64,000 nucleotides of DNA from Saprospiraceae bacterium (lineage in GTDB: Bacteria; Bacteroidota; Bacteroidia; Chitinophagales; Saprospiraceae), in assembly GCA_016711125.1 (NCBI GenBank), contig JADJTQ010000009.1, forward strand, positions 1 to 64,000, read 5' to 3'. Positions within the stretch are counted from its first letter, which is position 1, and every line of letters begins with the position of its first letter. The position numbers and the translations under genes were made by a program. Of the stretch, positions 24,556-35,018 are shown piece by piece. The notes under the pieces are model-generated. The model saw nothing but the letters and a program-made list of their open reading frames with translations, ran no database searches and was not told the DNA's origin.

Positions 24556-27434
24556 ATGATGAAAGATGATGTCATAGAGGTAATTGGTGCTCGTGAGCAC
24601 AACCTCAAAAACATTTCTGTAAAAATCCCGAAAAACCAACTGGTAGTCATTACCGGCATCAGTGGCAGCGGTAAGTCGAGCCTGGCATTTGATACCATAT
24701 ATGCCGAAGGCCAGCGTCGGTATATGGAGACCTTTGGAGCCTATGCAAGGCAGTTTATCGGAAAAATGGATCGTCCGGATGTCGAGGAGATCAAAGGATT
24801 GAGTCCGGTAATCAGTATCGAGCAAAAAACAACTGGTTGGAATCCCAGGTCGACCGTGGGGACCATTACCGAAATCTATGACTTTCTTCGTTTGCTTTTC
24901 GCCCGGGTTGGTGAGGCTTACTCCTATGTGACGGGAAAGAGAATGATCAAATTTTCGGAGGAGGAGATTATCAAACACGTGCTGGGGCATTTTGCTGATC
25001 GCAAGATTATATTGCTTGCTCCGGTCGTAAGAGCTCGTAAAGGACACTACCGGGAGTTGTTTGATCAGATTCGGAAACAGGGATACGCTAAGGTGAGGCT
25101 TGATGGCAAACTGGTTGATCTGGTACAGGGACTTCAGGTTGAGCGGTTTAAGACCCACGATATTGAAATTGTAGTAGACCGTCTCAGGGTAGAAGCTGGT
25201 AAAAGGGACAGATTAGCGGCATCATTATATGCTGCCCTGAAGTTAGGCGACGGCTTCATCATGATTCTCGATCATGACAGCAATGAATTTAGGCCATACA
25301 GTAAACAGTTGATGGATCCCGAATCAGGCATCTCCTATGAAGAACCATCTCCTAATGCCTTCTCCTTCAATTCACCTTATGGTGCTTGCCCAATTTGTGA
25401 TGGATTGGGAATCGTCACTAAAGTCGATCCTGATCTGGTCATTCCTGACCAAACTGTCTCGATCAATCAGGGTGGAATCTTGCCTTTTGGCGAGGTGCGT
25501 GATAACTTTACCTTCAAACAATTAAGAGCGATTGCAAAACGGTATAATTTCTCATTTGCCACACCCATCAAAGACATACCGGAAGAGGCCCTCCAGACCA
25601 TTTTACATGGTGGTGATGATTCATATGATGTCCGGTTACCTTATTCCAAACACGATTTCACATTTAATCTCTCCAAAGAAGGCCTTTATACTATGCTTGA
25701 ACGGTGGTATAAAGATACATCGTCTGATAGGATCCGGCAGTGGGCTGAGGAGTTTATGACAGTCACCACTTGTGATGCTTGCGGAGGTCAACGCTTACGG
25801 AAGGAGTCTCTTCATTTTAAATTAGGTGGTAAAAACATCGCGGAGTTGGCCGGAATGGATCTTCAGCAGCTATTTGAATATTTCGAATCCATCGAATCCA
25901 AGCTCAACAAAAAGCAAAAGACGATAGGAAAAGATATTTTAAAGGAAATTCGCTTGCGGTTGAAGTTCTTATTGCATGTTGGACTCGATTATCTGAGTCT
26001 GGATCGATCAGCCAAAAGTCTTTCAGGAGGAGAGTCACAAAGAACCCGCTTGGCAAATCAGATTGGGTCACAGCTCACTGGCATCACCTACATCCTCGAC
26101 GAGCCTAGTATTGGGTTGCATCAGAGAGACAATCACCGATTAATCGATTCTCTTCGCGAGCTGACCAATATCGGCAACACCGTCATTGTCGTCGAACATG
26201 ATAAAGAAATCATGTTAGCTTCTGACTACCTGATTGATCTGGGGCCGGGTGCAGGAGAGATGGGTGGAGATTTAGTAGCTCAGGGAGTACCCTCAAGCTT
26301 CCTGAATTCTCGATCTATGACTTCCGATTATCTAAGTAATCGGTCACTGATCCCACTACCTGTCAAAAGAAGGAAGGGCTCCGGTCAATACATGGTGCTC
26401 AAAGGTGCCAGCGGCCATAATCTGAAGAGTGTTTCCATCAAAATACCTCTTGCGACCTTTACCTGTGTGACAGGTGTTTCAGGGAGCGGTAAATCTTCTT
26501 TGATCAATGAAACACTCTATCCGATCCTTCGCAAACACTTCTATAGAAGCCGGCAAGAACCATTGCCTTACTCTGAAGTAGAAGGTCTTGAACACATCGA
26601 TAAAGTGATCGAGATCGATCAATCACCGATTGGGAGGACTCCACGATCTAATCCGGCCACCTACACCGATGTTTTTACAGACATTCGAAAGCTTTTTACG
26701 GAAGTACCCGAAGCCAAAATCAGGGGCTATAAGCCGGGAAGATTTTCTTTTAATGTGAGCGGTGGACGATGCGAAACCTGCCAGGGTGCGGGAATGAAGG
26801 TTGTAGAAATGAACTTCTTACCGGATGTCTTAGTAGACTGTGAGACCTGTATGGGTAAGAGATATAATCGGGAGACTCTGGAGATTCTTTATAAAGGAAA
26901 ATCGATAAATGAAGTGCTTGAAATGAGCGTGAGAGAAGCCACGGAGTTTTTTAAAAACATACCTAAAATCCATCGAAAACTGAGAACTATTTTGGAGGTA
27001 GGATTAGGATATATTACTTTGGGACAGCAAGCAACTACCTTATCTGGTGGTGAAGCTCAACGAGTCAAATTAGCAGAGGAATTAGCAAAAAAGACACAGG
27101 ATCTACCATGTATATTTTGGATGAGCCCACGACAGGTCTGCATTTTGATGATATCCGACAACTTTTGGGGGTATTAAATAAGCTGGTTGAAAAGGGGAAC
27201 ACCATCGTAATTATCGAGCACAATATGGATGTCATAAAAGTTGCCGATCACATCATCGATATTGGTCCGGAAGGTGGTAGACGAGGAGGCAAAATTGTAG
27301 CAACAGGCACACCGGAAGAAATTGCTAATAATGCTGAAAGTCTTACTGGCATCTATCTGAAGAAGGAATTGGAGCTTCATTCTTTGGCGGTATCAGGCCC
27401 GAAAAAGGTATCGCGCAGGAAATCGAAAATATGA
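24556..27434 (+). CDS. uvrA: Excinuclease ABC subunit A (one frameshift near the 3' end)
   Basis: DNA damage sensor of nucleotide excision repair. It is a tandem ABC ATPase with Walker A motifs GISGSGKSS near residue 35 and GVSGSGKSS near 640, signatures LSGGESQRTRLANQ and LSGGEAQRVKLAEEL, Walker B YILDEPSIGLHQRD, and zinc ligands CPICDGLG, CDACGGQR, CETCQGAG and CETCMGKR. The frame stops at 27177 because an A run at 27087-27092 has 6 instead of 7 bases. With 7 it continues KKDTGSTMYILDEPTTGLHF to 27434, about 959 residues in all, a normal UvrA. A broken uvrA in an otherwise normal chromosome points to a sequence error. Confidence 0.96.
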
Positions 27435-27435
27435 T

Positions 27436-28281
27436 TTGGATTTGAATCCTTTTGGACAACCACTACTACGATATTTCGGCATCTGGATGCTTGGAGGTGT
27501 CGTACTGTTTTATTTCCTAGTCAGATTGGCAGCCGGTACCGGATTGGATATCGATGCCACTAGTGGAGGTATCTTGCTTCAACTCCTGGCATTACTTCCC
27601 CTCATCTGGTTAGTCTGGAAGCATTGGAACAATCAACTGGGTATCCATTACTTTTTCAATCAAAATCATCAACCATTTCGATGGCTCGAACTGGGTCTGC
27701 TCTTGACGGTGATTATAATGATTTCATACAGTATTGAAGGACTCACTCTCATTTTGATATCATGGTGGTCACCTGCATATGCTGTTGACTTGCTTGAACA
27801 ACCTATCTTCCCATCCGGGCTGCCATGGTCTATCGATATACTAAATCTGATTTTGGTTGTGGTCGTCGGTCCGCTTATGGAGGAATTTGTTTTCAGAGGT
27901 CTGATTCTACAGAGATTGATGGTCAAATATGGTACGTCAACTGCGATTGTCATTTCTTCGATATTGTTTGGGGTTTTACATTTTGAAACCTGGCTTACCG
28001 CTTCGGTTTTTGGATTGATTATGTGTGTACTCTTTCTAGGGAGTCGCAATCTATGGTTGCCGATCAGTATCCACATGGCTAATAATGCGATGGCTGTCTG
28101 TATCAACGTCTGGCAGCACAATCAGGAAGAGCCGCTTACGATCAATCAGATCATTGTTCAGCAATGGTATTACATCCTGGCCTTGTCTGTTACGCCGATA
28201 ATCATTTATTTTGTGAAGAAATATTGGCCGGTAGGCGACTCTGAACTACCTTACGCCATGAATCTCAAACATGCAAAATGA
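27436..28281 (+). CDS. CPBP-family intramembrane metalloprotease
   Basis: 281-residue polytopic membrane protein with the CPBP (Abi/Rce1-like) signatures: GPLMEEFVFRG with E149-E150-x3-R154, FGVLHFE, and HMANNAMA, whose His/Asn complete the site. About eight hydrophobic segments. The start is uncertain: TTG at 27436 directly follows the uvrA stop, and ATG at 27487 (MLGGVVLFYFLV) would be shorter. Substrate unknown. It is likely co-transcribed with uvrA. Confidence 0.85.
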   Translation: MDLNPFGQPLLRYFGIWMLGGVVLFYFLVRLAAGTGLDIDATSGGILLQLLALLPLIWLVWKHWNNQLGIHYFFNQNHQPFRWLELGLLLTVIIMISYSIEGLTLILISWWSPAYAVDLLEQPIFPSGLPWSIDILNLILVVVVGPLMEEFVFRGLILQRLMVKYGTSTAIVISSILFGVLHFETWLTASVFGLIMCVLFLGSRNLWLPISIHMANNAMAVCINVWQHNQEEPLTINQIIVQQWYYILALSVTPIIIYFVKKYWPVGDSELPYAMNLKHAK

Positions 28282-28323
28282 TGGATTTTTGTTACCTTTT
28301 GAATCAGCTGAGCAAACTAAGGC

Positions 28324-29859
28324 TTGATGAGGAGTATTGTTAATTCCACGATCCGATTATACCTTAAGACCAGATATAAAAAACTGGAACACAGTATCTT
28401 GCATCCTCACGTGAGTCAGGCGGATGTTTTGGAAAATCTACTCTTTTCAGCATCGGAGACCGAAGTGGGAACACGCTATCACTTCGATGAAATCAGAAGA
28501 TATCAAGACTTCAAAGATCGCCTGCCTATTTGTGATTATGAGGATGTAAAAGACGATATAAACCGGATGATGCACGGAGTGCCTGATGTCCTGTGGCCAG
28601 GGGTGGTATCCTGGTATGCCAAGTCTTCAGGAACTACCCATGACAAGAGTAAATTCATACCGGTAAGCCGACAAAATCTGAAACATTGTCATGTAAAGGG
28701 ATTTTGGGATTCGATATCGGTACTTTACAATAACTACCCTGATGCCAAAATTTTTGAATACAATAACCTTGTGCTGGGAGGCACCTTGTATGACTTCGAA
28801 CCTAATCCGCTCACCAAATTTGGCGACATATCCGCGATACTAATTCACGAAATGCCTTTGGTTGGGAGGCCTTTTTACTCGCCTGATTTTGAGACCGCTT
28901 TTATGAAAAAGTGGGATGAAAAAATTGAAAGAGCCGCTCAACTGGCCTGCCGAGATCGCGATATCGGATCTATTGGAGGAGTGCCCACCTGGAATATTGT
29001 TCTTTTTAAGAGAATCCTGGAAATCACAGGCAAATCAAACTTGTTGGAAGTATGGCCCAATCTACAAGTGTATCTCCATGGAGGGGTCAATTTTCAACCG
29101 TACCGGAGTCAATTTGAAGCATTGATTCCGAAAAAGGATTTCATTTACCAGGAGACATATAATGCTTCAGAGGGCTACTTCGCCTGTCAAAACAACTATT
29201 CCAGTCAAGATCTTCTCCTGTTTTTAGATTGTGGAGTTTTTTATGAGTTTATTCCCCTGGATAAACTAGACCATGATCAATCGGCAGCGATACCACTGGA
29301 AGATGTAGAGATCGGCAAAAATTATGCACTGATTATTTCTACAAACTCAGGCCTATGGAGATATATGCCTGGAGACACGGTCATGTTTACCTGCACTGAG
29401 CCTTATAAAATAGTAATCACCGGTCGAACTAAACATTTTATCAATGCCTTTGGAGAGGAAGTCATGGTCTCCAATACCGATGAGGCTATCAGTCGTGCCA
29501 GCCATGATTTGAAGGTCAGGATTCGGGAGTACATGGTAGCTCCCATATATCTCAATACGCAATCTAAGGGTGGACATCAGTGGTTGGTTGAATTTGACGG
29601 AGATACTCCGGATCTCGATCAGTTTGCCAAAGTACTTGATCAGCATCTTCAGAGCATAAATTCGGATTACGAAGCCAAACGATTTCAGGATATGGCGATA
29701 AAACAATTGGAAGTGAGAGCTGTACCCACGAAGACCTTTGAGAAGTGGCTGAGGAGCAGAGGTAAAATAGGGGCCCAGGTAAAGGTGCCTCGCTTGTCAA
29801 ACAATCGGCAACAAATGGAGGAGATCTTGAATTTGCTGAGTAAAACTCCAGTGATATGA
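28324..29859 (+). CDS. GH3 auxin-responsive promoter family protein
   Basis: 511 residues of the bacterial branch of the GH3 family, ANL-type adenylating enzymes that in plants conjugate amino acids to hormones. Seen here: GVVSWYAKSSGTTHDKSKFI, an ATP-binding loop of the SSGTT type; YLHGGVNFQPYRSQFEAL; QETYNASEGYFACQ, adenylate-binding; and WRYMPGDTVMFT with ITGRTKHFINAFGEE near the hinge. The C-terminal domain has EKWLRSRGKIGAQVKVPRLS with the conserved lysine region. The bacterial substrate is not known. Its stop overlaps the next ATG, coupling it to a small unknown protein and probably to recO. Confidence 0.88.
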   Translation: MMRSIVNSTIRLYLKTRYKKLEHSILHPHVSQADVLENLLFSASETEVGTRYHFDEIRRYQDFKDRLPICDYEDVKDDINRMMHGVPDVLWPGVVSWYAKSSGTTHDKSKFIPVSRQNLKHCHVKGFWDSISVLYNNYPDAKIFEYNNLVLGGTLYDFEPNPLTKFGDISAILIHEMPLVGRPFYSPDFETAFMKKWDEKIERAAQLACRDRDIGSIGGVPTWNIVLFKRILEITGKSNLLEVWPNLQVYLHGGVNFQPYRSQFEALIPKKDFIYQETYNASEGYFACQNNYSSQDLLLFLDCGVFYEFIPLDKLDHDQSAAIPLEDVEIGKNYALIISTNSGLWRYMPGDTVMFTCTEPYKIVITGRTKHFINAFGEEVMVSNTDEAISRASHDLKVRIREYMVAPIYLNTQSKGGHQWLVEFDGDTPDLDQFAKVLDQHLQSINSDYEAKRFQDMAIKQLEVRAVPTKTFEKWLRSRGKIGAQVKVPRLSNNRQQMEEILNLLSKTPVI

Positions 29860-30173
29860 GTACCCTAGATGAAGAGTTGACAGAACTCATGCAGACCAGG
29901 GTAAACCCAGATCTATCAGATACCACAGAAGGCGATGATCAACTGATTGCTTTTATGAGTAAGCGAATTGAAGAATTAATGGCTGGAGAGTTCGAATCCC
30001 TAATGAGTATGATGTATCGACTTGATGTTGATGAGCGGAAAATCCGCAATGCTCTGTCGCCAATGAATCCGGAGAATCCAGCTACGAGTTTGGCCCGGCT
30101 AATCGTTTTGCGGCAGAAAAGAGAATGGCAACTAAACAAAAATACCAACCGCCCTCGATTGATGACTGGATAG
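29856..30173 (+). CDS. Small protein of unknown function between GH3 and recO
   Basis: 105 residues, soluble and charged, predicted helical: MSTLDEELTELMQTR, LIAFMSKRIEELMAGEFESL, then MMYRLDVDERKIRNALSPMN and SLARLIVLRQKREWQL. It overlaps the GH3 stop by 4 bases (ATGA) and lies just before recO. I believe similar proteins precede recO or follow GH3 in related Bacteroidetes, but I cannot name a family. Confidence 0.75.
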   Translation: MSTLDEELTELMQTRVNPDLSDTTEGDDQLIAFMSKRIEELMAGEFESLMSMMYRLDVDERKIRNALSPMNPENPATSLARLIVLRQKREWQLNKNTNRPRLMTG

Positions 30174-30185
30174 ATATTGAGTAAC

Positions 30186-30908
30186 ATGCTCACGAAAATT
30201 CAAGGTGTCATTATCAGATCGATAAAATATGGGGAGACCAGTCTTATCTTCGACATGTATACTCAGCAATACGGCTTGGCAAGTTTTATTGTCAATGGAG
30301 CTCGTAAACCTAAAAGTAAACTCCCTTCATCGCTGTTTCAACTAATGAACTGGCTGGAAGTGATTGCCTATGTAAAAGATCCTCGTTCACTTAGTCGTAT
30401 TAAAGAAGCTCAGCTCATTTTTCATTATCAAAATTTACCGTTTAACCGGTACAAGAGCAGTATAGCTCTATTTATGACCGAAGTGATTCAGAAGACAATC
30501 AAAGAAAATGAAGCCAATCTTTCACTTTTTTCGTTTTTACACGACACTTTCAGTTTTTTGGATCTTTCACAAAAGCCGATCGCTAATCTTCACATCGCTT
30601 TTTTAATTGAGTTGAGTGGTTTTCTGGGCTTTCAACCCCACGGACAGTGGAGCGACAAAACACCATATTTCCATCTGGTAAGTGGTCAGTTTGTCGAGGT
30701 AGCTCATCCTTTGTATACCTTAGATAATGAGATTAGTCGTACCATATCGGGATATTTGTCGATGAGTATGGAGCAAATTCATGAGCATATTGTGACAAGG
30801 GAAATGAGACAAAGAGTTTTGGCGGAAATTATCAGTTTTTACCGCTACCATCTTGACCGGATGCCCGAGATTAGAACCCACAAAATTCTGTCAGAGGTAT
30901 TTGACTAA
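30186..30908 (+). CDS. recO: DNA repair protein RecO
   Basis: RecFOR-pathway mediator that anneals single strands and loads RecA. 240 residues from the preferred ATG at 30186 (MLTKIQGVIIRSIKYGETS); the TTG at 30177 is less likely. N-terminal OB fold: IFDMYTQQYGLASFIVNGAR, then KPKSKLPSSLFQLMNWLEV. Helical C-terminal domain: FLIELSGFLGFQPHG, ending RTHKILSEVF. Zinc cysteines are absent, as often in Bacteroidetes RecO. Confidence 0.93.
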   Translation: MLTKIQGVIIRSIKYGETSLIFDMYTQQYGLASFIVNGARKPKSKLPSSLFQLMNWLEVIAYVKDPRSLSRIKEAQLIFHYQNLPFNRYKSSIALFMTEVIQKTIKENEANLSLFSFLHDTFSFLDLSQKPIANLHIAFLIELSGFLGFQPHGQWSDKTPYFHLVSGQFVEVAHPLYTLDNEISRTISGYLSMSMEQIHEHIVTREMRQRVLAEIISFYRYHLDRMPEIRTHKILSEVFD

Positions 30909-30964
30909 TTCGGCGCATTGAGGCGAAAACTGCTATCTTGCCCCCCGAATATGTGGGCCCAAAA

Positions 30965-32977
30965 ATGAAAGAAGCAACCTACAGCATTAATTATAAAATT
31001 AAGAAATCTAGTACACCGGATATTCGCAAAGCGCTCTATACTGGTATGTTGTATCCTCGTATGATTGAGGAAAAAATGTTGAAATTATTGCGACAAGGGA
31101 AAATTTCCAAATGGTTTTCAGGCATCGGGCAAGAGGCTATTTCGGTCGGTACCACCATGGCACTGAAACAAGATGACCTGATTTTTCCTCTCCATCGCAA
31201 TTTAGGAGTATTTACTTCCAGACTAGTGCCCTTGAAACGAATGATCTCACAATGGCAGGGTAAACCTAGCGGATTCACCAAAGGGCGTGATCGCTCTTTT
31301 CACTTTGGATCTCTGGAGCATCATATCGTCGGTATGATTTCTCATCTCGGGCCCCAACTATCACTTGCTGCTGGTGCCGCACTCGGGTATAAGCTGGACG
31401 GATCTCAGAATATTGCACTCACCTTTACCGGCGAAGGAGGAACAAGCGAGGGTGAATTTCATGAAGCCCTCAATCTGGCGGCTGTCTGGAAGCTTCCGGT
31501 TATCTTTGTGATTGAGAACAATGGATATGCGCTCAGTACCCCAACCAGTCAACAATATATTTGTGAAAGCTTATCCAGCAAAGGCGTAGGGTATGGGATG
31601 AAAGCTTATCAGATCGATGGCAATGATGTTTTGGAAGTGTATAACACCACCCAAAGAATCATCAAAAAAATCAAAAAAAAACCACAACCAATACTACTCG
31701 AGTGTAGGACTTTCAGAATGCGTGGTCATGAGGAGGCATCAGGCACTAAATATGTTCCTGATGAATTGATGGACGAATGGGGCGCAAAAGACCCACTCAT
31801 CAATTACGAATCTTTCCTCCTCGAATTGGGAGAAATTGATCAGGATTTTATTGATCAGACCAGACTTCATTTGCAACATCATATTGACGATGCGGTCAAG
31901 GCAGCTTTTTCTGAAGATGAGGTAAATTCGGATCACACCACCGAGTTGCAGGCGGTTTATGTCGCTTCCGGGAGCTCGGATTCTCCAACTGAAGTGGGTA
32001 CTGATTATCGGGGTGAACGAAAAATACGTTTTATTGACAGCATACGTGAAGCCCTATGGCAAGCTATGGTGGCTGATCCCAAATTAATTTTGATGGGTCA
32101 GGACATTGGCGAGTACGGTGGTGTTTTCAAAGCGACTGAAGGGCTTATATCCGAATTTGGAGCCGAGAGAGTACGAAATACACCTCTATGCGAAAGTGCA
32201 GTGATAGGAGCGGGAGTAGGCTTGTCTTTGGCAGGCTATCGCTCGATGGTTGAAATGCAGTTTTCGGATTTTGTAACCTGTGGCTTCAATCAGATTGTTA
32301 ATAATCTGGCAAAACTTCACTATCGCTGGGCACATGCCCCAAAAGTTCTGATCAGAATGCCCACCGGAGGGAATGTCGGGGCTGGACCTTTTCATTCCCA
32401 AAGTACAGAAAGTTGGTTTGTGCATGTACCCGGCCTTAAGATACTCTATCCATCCAACGCCTATGATGCAAAGGGGCTTTTGATGGCAGGATTGCAAGAA
32501 CCCAATCCGGTGATGTTTTTTGAGCATAAATTTCTTTATCGCAGTAGTGAAGATCTGGTACCGGAAGAACCTTATACAATACCGATTGGAAAGGCACGTG
32601 TCGTCAGACCAGGAAGGCTTGTAAGTATCATAACTTATGGTCTGGGAGTGAGTTGGGCCACTTCAGCTGCTGATGATCTGGACATAGATGCTGAAATTGT
32701 CGACCTGCGAACCCTTTGTCCGCTCGATTTTGAGACCATCGATGAAACTATTAAAAAAACCGGCCGGGTACTGATTCTTCACGAAGCAACCCTCACCGGA
32801 GGAGTGGGCGGTGAACTTGCGGCGTACATTGCGGAGCATCTGTTTGAGTATCTTGACGCCCCAGTGGTTCGATGTGCATCCCTGGATACACCAGTACCTT
32901 TTGCAAAGTCATTGGAGACCCTATTTTTACCGGTAGAACGATTTAAATTAAAACTGGCGGATATCGTCAGATACTAA
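30965..32977 (+). CDS. Fused E1 alpha-beta subunits of a 2-oxoacid dehydrogenase
   Basis: Thiamine-diphosphate E1 component of a branched-chain 2-oxoacid or pyruvate dehydrogenase, with alpha and beta chains in one polypeptide (about 670 residues). The alpha half (1-320) has the TPP motif FTGEGGTSEGEFHEALNLAA to FVIENNGYALSTP and phosphorylation-loop-like RGHEEASGT. The beta half (about 355-670) has LMGQDIGEYGGVFKATEGL, TPLCESAVIGAGVG and ATLTGGVGGELAAY. A TATCTTGC box near 30928 overlaps the alternative TTG start at 30938, which favours the ATG at 30965. E2 and E3 are not in the window. The exact substrate is not decided. Confidence 0.88.
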   Translation: MKEATYSINYKIKKSSTPDIRKALYTGMLYPRMIEEKMLKLLRQGKISKWFSGIGQEAISVGTTMALKQDDLIFPLHRNLGVFTSRLVPLKRMISQWQGKPSGFTKGRDRSFHFGSLEHHIVGMISHLGPQLSLAAGAALGYKLDGSQNIALTFTGEGGTSEGEFHEALNLAAVWKLPVIFVIENNGYALSTPTSQQYICESLSSKGVGYGMKAYQIDGNDVLEVYNTTQRIIKKIKKKPQPILLECRTFRMRGHEEASGTKYVPDELMDEWGAKDPLINYESFLLELGEIDQDFIDQTRLHLQHHIDDAVKAAFSEDEVNSDHTTELQAVYVASGSSDSPTEVGTDYRGERKIRFIDSIREALWQAMVADPKLILMGQDIGEYGGVFKATEGLISEFGAERVRNTPLCESAVIGAGVGLSLAGYRSMVEMQFSDFVTCGFNQIVNNLAKLHYRWAHAPKVLIRMPTGGNVGAGPFHSQSTESWFVHVPGLKILYPSNAYDAKGLLMAGLQEPNPVMFFEHKFLYRSSEDLVPEEPYTIPIGKARVVRPGRLVSIITYGLGVSWATSAADDLDIDAEIVDLRTLCPLDFETIDETIKKTGRVLILHEATLTGGVGGELAAYIAEHLFEYLDAPVVRCASLDTPVPFAKSLETLFLPVERFKLKLADIVRY

Positions 32978-32997
32978 TTCACCTTAAAAAGTAAAAA

Positions 32998-33408
32998 ATG
33001 AAACTTGAAGATATAGTCGCGGTCAGTGGAATGCCTGGATTATTTAAGATGGCTGGTTCAAGGCCTAATGGTATCATCATTGAAGATATTGATTCAGGCA
33101 AACGCAAGTTTGTACCTAGCCGCAAGCATCAATTTTCACCTTTAGAGACCATTTCAATCTTTACCTTGACTGACACGGAGAGCCTGATTGATGTTTTGCG
33201 GAAAATGTACGCCCTAAGGGATGAAGTTGCACTCATTTCTGCCAAAGCTTCCAATGATGATTTAAGGGCATATTTCTTAAAGATTTTACCCGATCATGAC
33301 CAGTCGAGGGTGTTTTTCAGAGACATTAAAAAGATGGTAAAATGGTATGAATTTCTAACTAGCCGTAACCTACTCAACTCAACTACTTCAGCAGAAGAGG
33401 AAGAATAA
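32998..33408 (+). CDS. DUF5606-type protein
   Basis: 136 residues beginning MKLEDIVAVSGMPGLFKMAG, the hallmark of the DUF5606 family of Bacteroidetes. The N-terminal half is a small barrel-like domain (NGIIIEDIDSGKRKFVPSR) and the C-terminal half is helical, ending in an acidic tail (TTSAEEEE). Function unknown. It lies 20 bases after the E1 gene. Confidence 0.85.
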   Translation: MKLEDIVAVSGMPGLFKMAGSRPNGIIIEDIDSGKRKFVPSRKHQFSPLETISIFTLTDTESLIDVLRKMYALRDEVALISAKASNDDLRAYFLKILPDHDQSRVFFRDIKKMVKWYEFLTSRNLLNSTTSAEEEE

Positions 33409-33415
33409 TTTTAGT

Positions 33416-34162
33416 ATGTATCTAAATAGAAAGGTTGCAGTGGTGTTACCAGCCTATAATGCAGCCAAAACCTTAGAGGCTACTTTCAGGGAAATTCCTT
33501 TTGACATTGTTGATGAAGTGATACTCTGCGATGATGCAAGTACGGATGAAACGGTTGATGTTGCCGAAAAATTAGGAATACATACCATTGTCAAACATGA
33601 TCGGAACAAAGGCTACGGAGCCAATCAAAAATCACTTTATAATGTAGCACTATCGCACAAGGCAGACATTATTGTTATGTTGCATCCAGACTATCAATAT
33701 ACTCCAAAGTTGATTACTGCGATGGTCAGTTTGATAGGGCAGGAATTATTTCCAGTGGTTTTAGGGTCTCGAATCCTCGGAACCGGGGCCCTGAAGGGTG
33801 GTATGCCCATCTATAAGTATATCGCCAATAGACTCCTTACCTTTTTTCAGAACGTGCTTTGTGGTCAAAAACTCTCCGAATATCATACCGGATACCGGGC
33901 CTATGATCAGGCTGTTTTAAGAAAGATTTCCTTTCAGACGAACTCTGATGATTTTGTTTTTGATAATGAAGTGTTATCGCAGATTATTTATGCGGGTATA
34001 AAGATAGGAGAGATCTCGTGCCCTGCCCGATACGAGGAAGCATCCTCGAGCATCAACTTTGCCCGAAGCGTAAAATATGGATTGGGGGTGGTTCGTGTAT
34101 CAGTCATGCATTGGTTGCAAAAATCGAAGTTGATGAAGTTTGAGATGTATCAGATGCAGTAG
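33416..34162 (+). CDS. Family 2 glycosyltransferase, dolichyl-phosphate-mannose-synthase-like
   Basis: 248 residues of GT-A fold: AVVLPAYNAAKTLEATFREI, then VILCDDASTDETVDVAEKLG, then KHDRNKGYGANQKSLY, and the metal site region MLHPDYQYTP. It then has GSRILGTGALKGGMPIYKY, DPM1/GtrB-like, with FVFDNEVLSQI as catalytic acceptor motif. No C-terminal membrane helices, so probably a soluble or peripheral enzyme acting on a lipid-phosphate acceptor. It begins 7 bases after the DUF5606 stop. Sugar donor not decided. Confidence 0.87.
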   Translation: MYLNRKVAVVLPAYNAAKTLEATFREIPFDIVDEVILCDDASTDETVDVAEKLGIHTIVKHDRNKGYGANQKSLYNVALSHKADIIVMLHPDYQYTPKLITAMVSLIGQELFPVVLGSRILGTGALKGGMPIYKYIANRLLTFFQNVLCGQKLSEYHTGYRAYDQAVLRKISFQTNSDDFVFDNEVLSQIIYAGIKIGEISCPARYEEASSSINFARSVKYGLGVVRVSVMHWLQKSKLMKFEMYQMQ

Positions 34163-34166
34163 TAAC

Positions 34167-35018
34167 TTACCTTTTTTGACATAGACTGAGCACATAACGC
34201 CAGAGACCTGCTTTATAGCTTTGATACATGGCCTTAGAACCCTTGACATTCTTATTCCGATAAGGCTTCAACAACCTTAAAGATGAACCCAGGGTGCCTA
34301 TCCAACTCCATCGGGCCGCATGCTCGTAAAGATTCTTCAGTGAGATCTCAACCTGACTACTGAAATCATGCTGTTGTACAGTCGCAAAACCTGCAGCTGA
34401 TGCGTGATGATGGTGTTCTTCGGAAGTATCAATATCCATACAGGCCCAACCATCTAACCATTTATGCAACAGTTTTTCCTCTTCCTTATTGAAGGGTCGC
34501 TTCTCACGATGGTAATCAGCAACAATCAACTTGCCACCTGGCTTTAATATTCTGAAAGCCTCCTTATAAAAATCCCTTTTGTTGGCAGCATGGCATAAGC
34601 TTTCGCAGCTCCAAACCACATCAAATTGTTCGTCGGCAAAAGGGGTATCGCAGTAATCTGATTCGATAAAGTTACATTCCTTTTGCAGACCTAACCTCTT
34701 GGCCTTGTCCTTGCATTCGTTGATTTGATACCCGGTGATGTTTACCCCGATTACCTTCACTTTTTTTTCTTTTGCTAACCAAAAGGAACCGCCTCCCCAA
34801 CCACATCCGGCATCTAATACCTGCATGCCCGGTGTGATCCCGGATATCCTGGACATCACCTCATTGGTGTTTAACAAGGCAGCTTTATGATTTCTGGCCG
34901 TCTCGTCGTAGATGCCAAAGTGAGCAGCCTGATAGGGGCCACGATGCCAGACATATCGATGATCCCAGTCTGTCTCTTCATAATACCGGATCACTGCCTT
35001 ATGTTGGTTCTTACTCAT
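34167..35018 (-). CDS. SAM-dependent methyltransferase
   Basis: Class I methyltransferase, 283 residues from the preferred start at 35018 (MSKNQHKAVIRYYEETDWDH); the frame is open to 35174 but the extra 52 residues are not family-like. Motif I is MQVLDAGCGWGGGSFWLA, followed by KVKVIGVNITGYQINECKDK, FDVVWSCESLCHAANKRDFY and FRILKPGGKLIVADY. This matches the sterol/tocopherol methyltransferase-like group (Methyltransf_11 type). Substrate unknown; small lipid or quinone is an inference. Convergent with the glycosyltransferase gene. Confidence 0.85.
   Translation of the reverse strand: MSKNQHKAVIRYYEETDWDHRYVWHRGPYQAAHFGIYDETARNHKAALLNTNEVMSRISGITPGMQVLDAGCGWGGGSFWLAKEKKVKVIGVNITGYQINECKDKAKRLGLQKECNFIESDYCDTPFADEQFDVVWSCESLCHAANKRDFYKEAFRILKPGGKLIVADYHREKRPFNKEEEKLLHKWLDGWACMDIDTSEEHHHHASAAGFATVQQHDFSSQVEISLKNLYEHAARWSWIGTLGSSLRLLKPYRNKNVKGSKAMYQSYKAGLWRYVLSLCQKR

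Noticed and set aside
24373..25158. Long minus-strand reading frame (261 codons) opposite mqnC and uvrA
   Set aside because: Opposite strand is fully explained by mqnC and uvrA; the translation has no recognisable domain.
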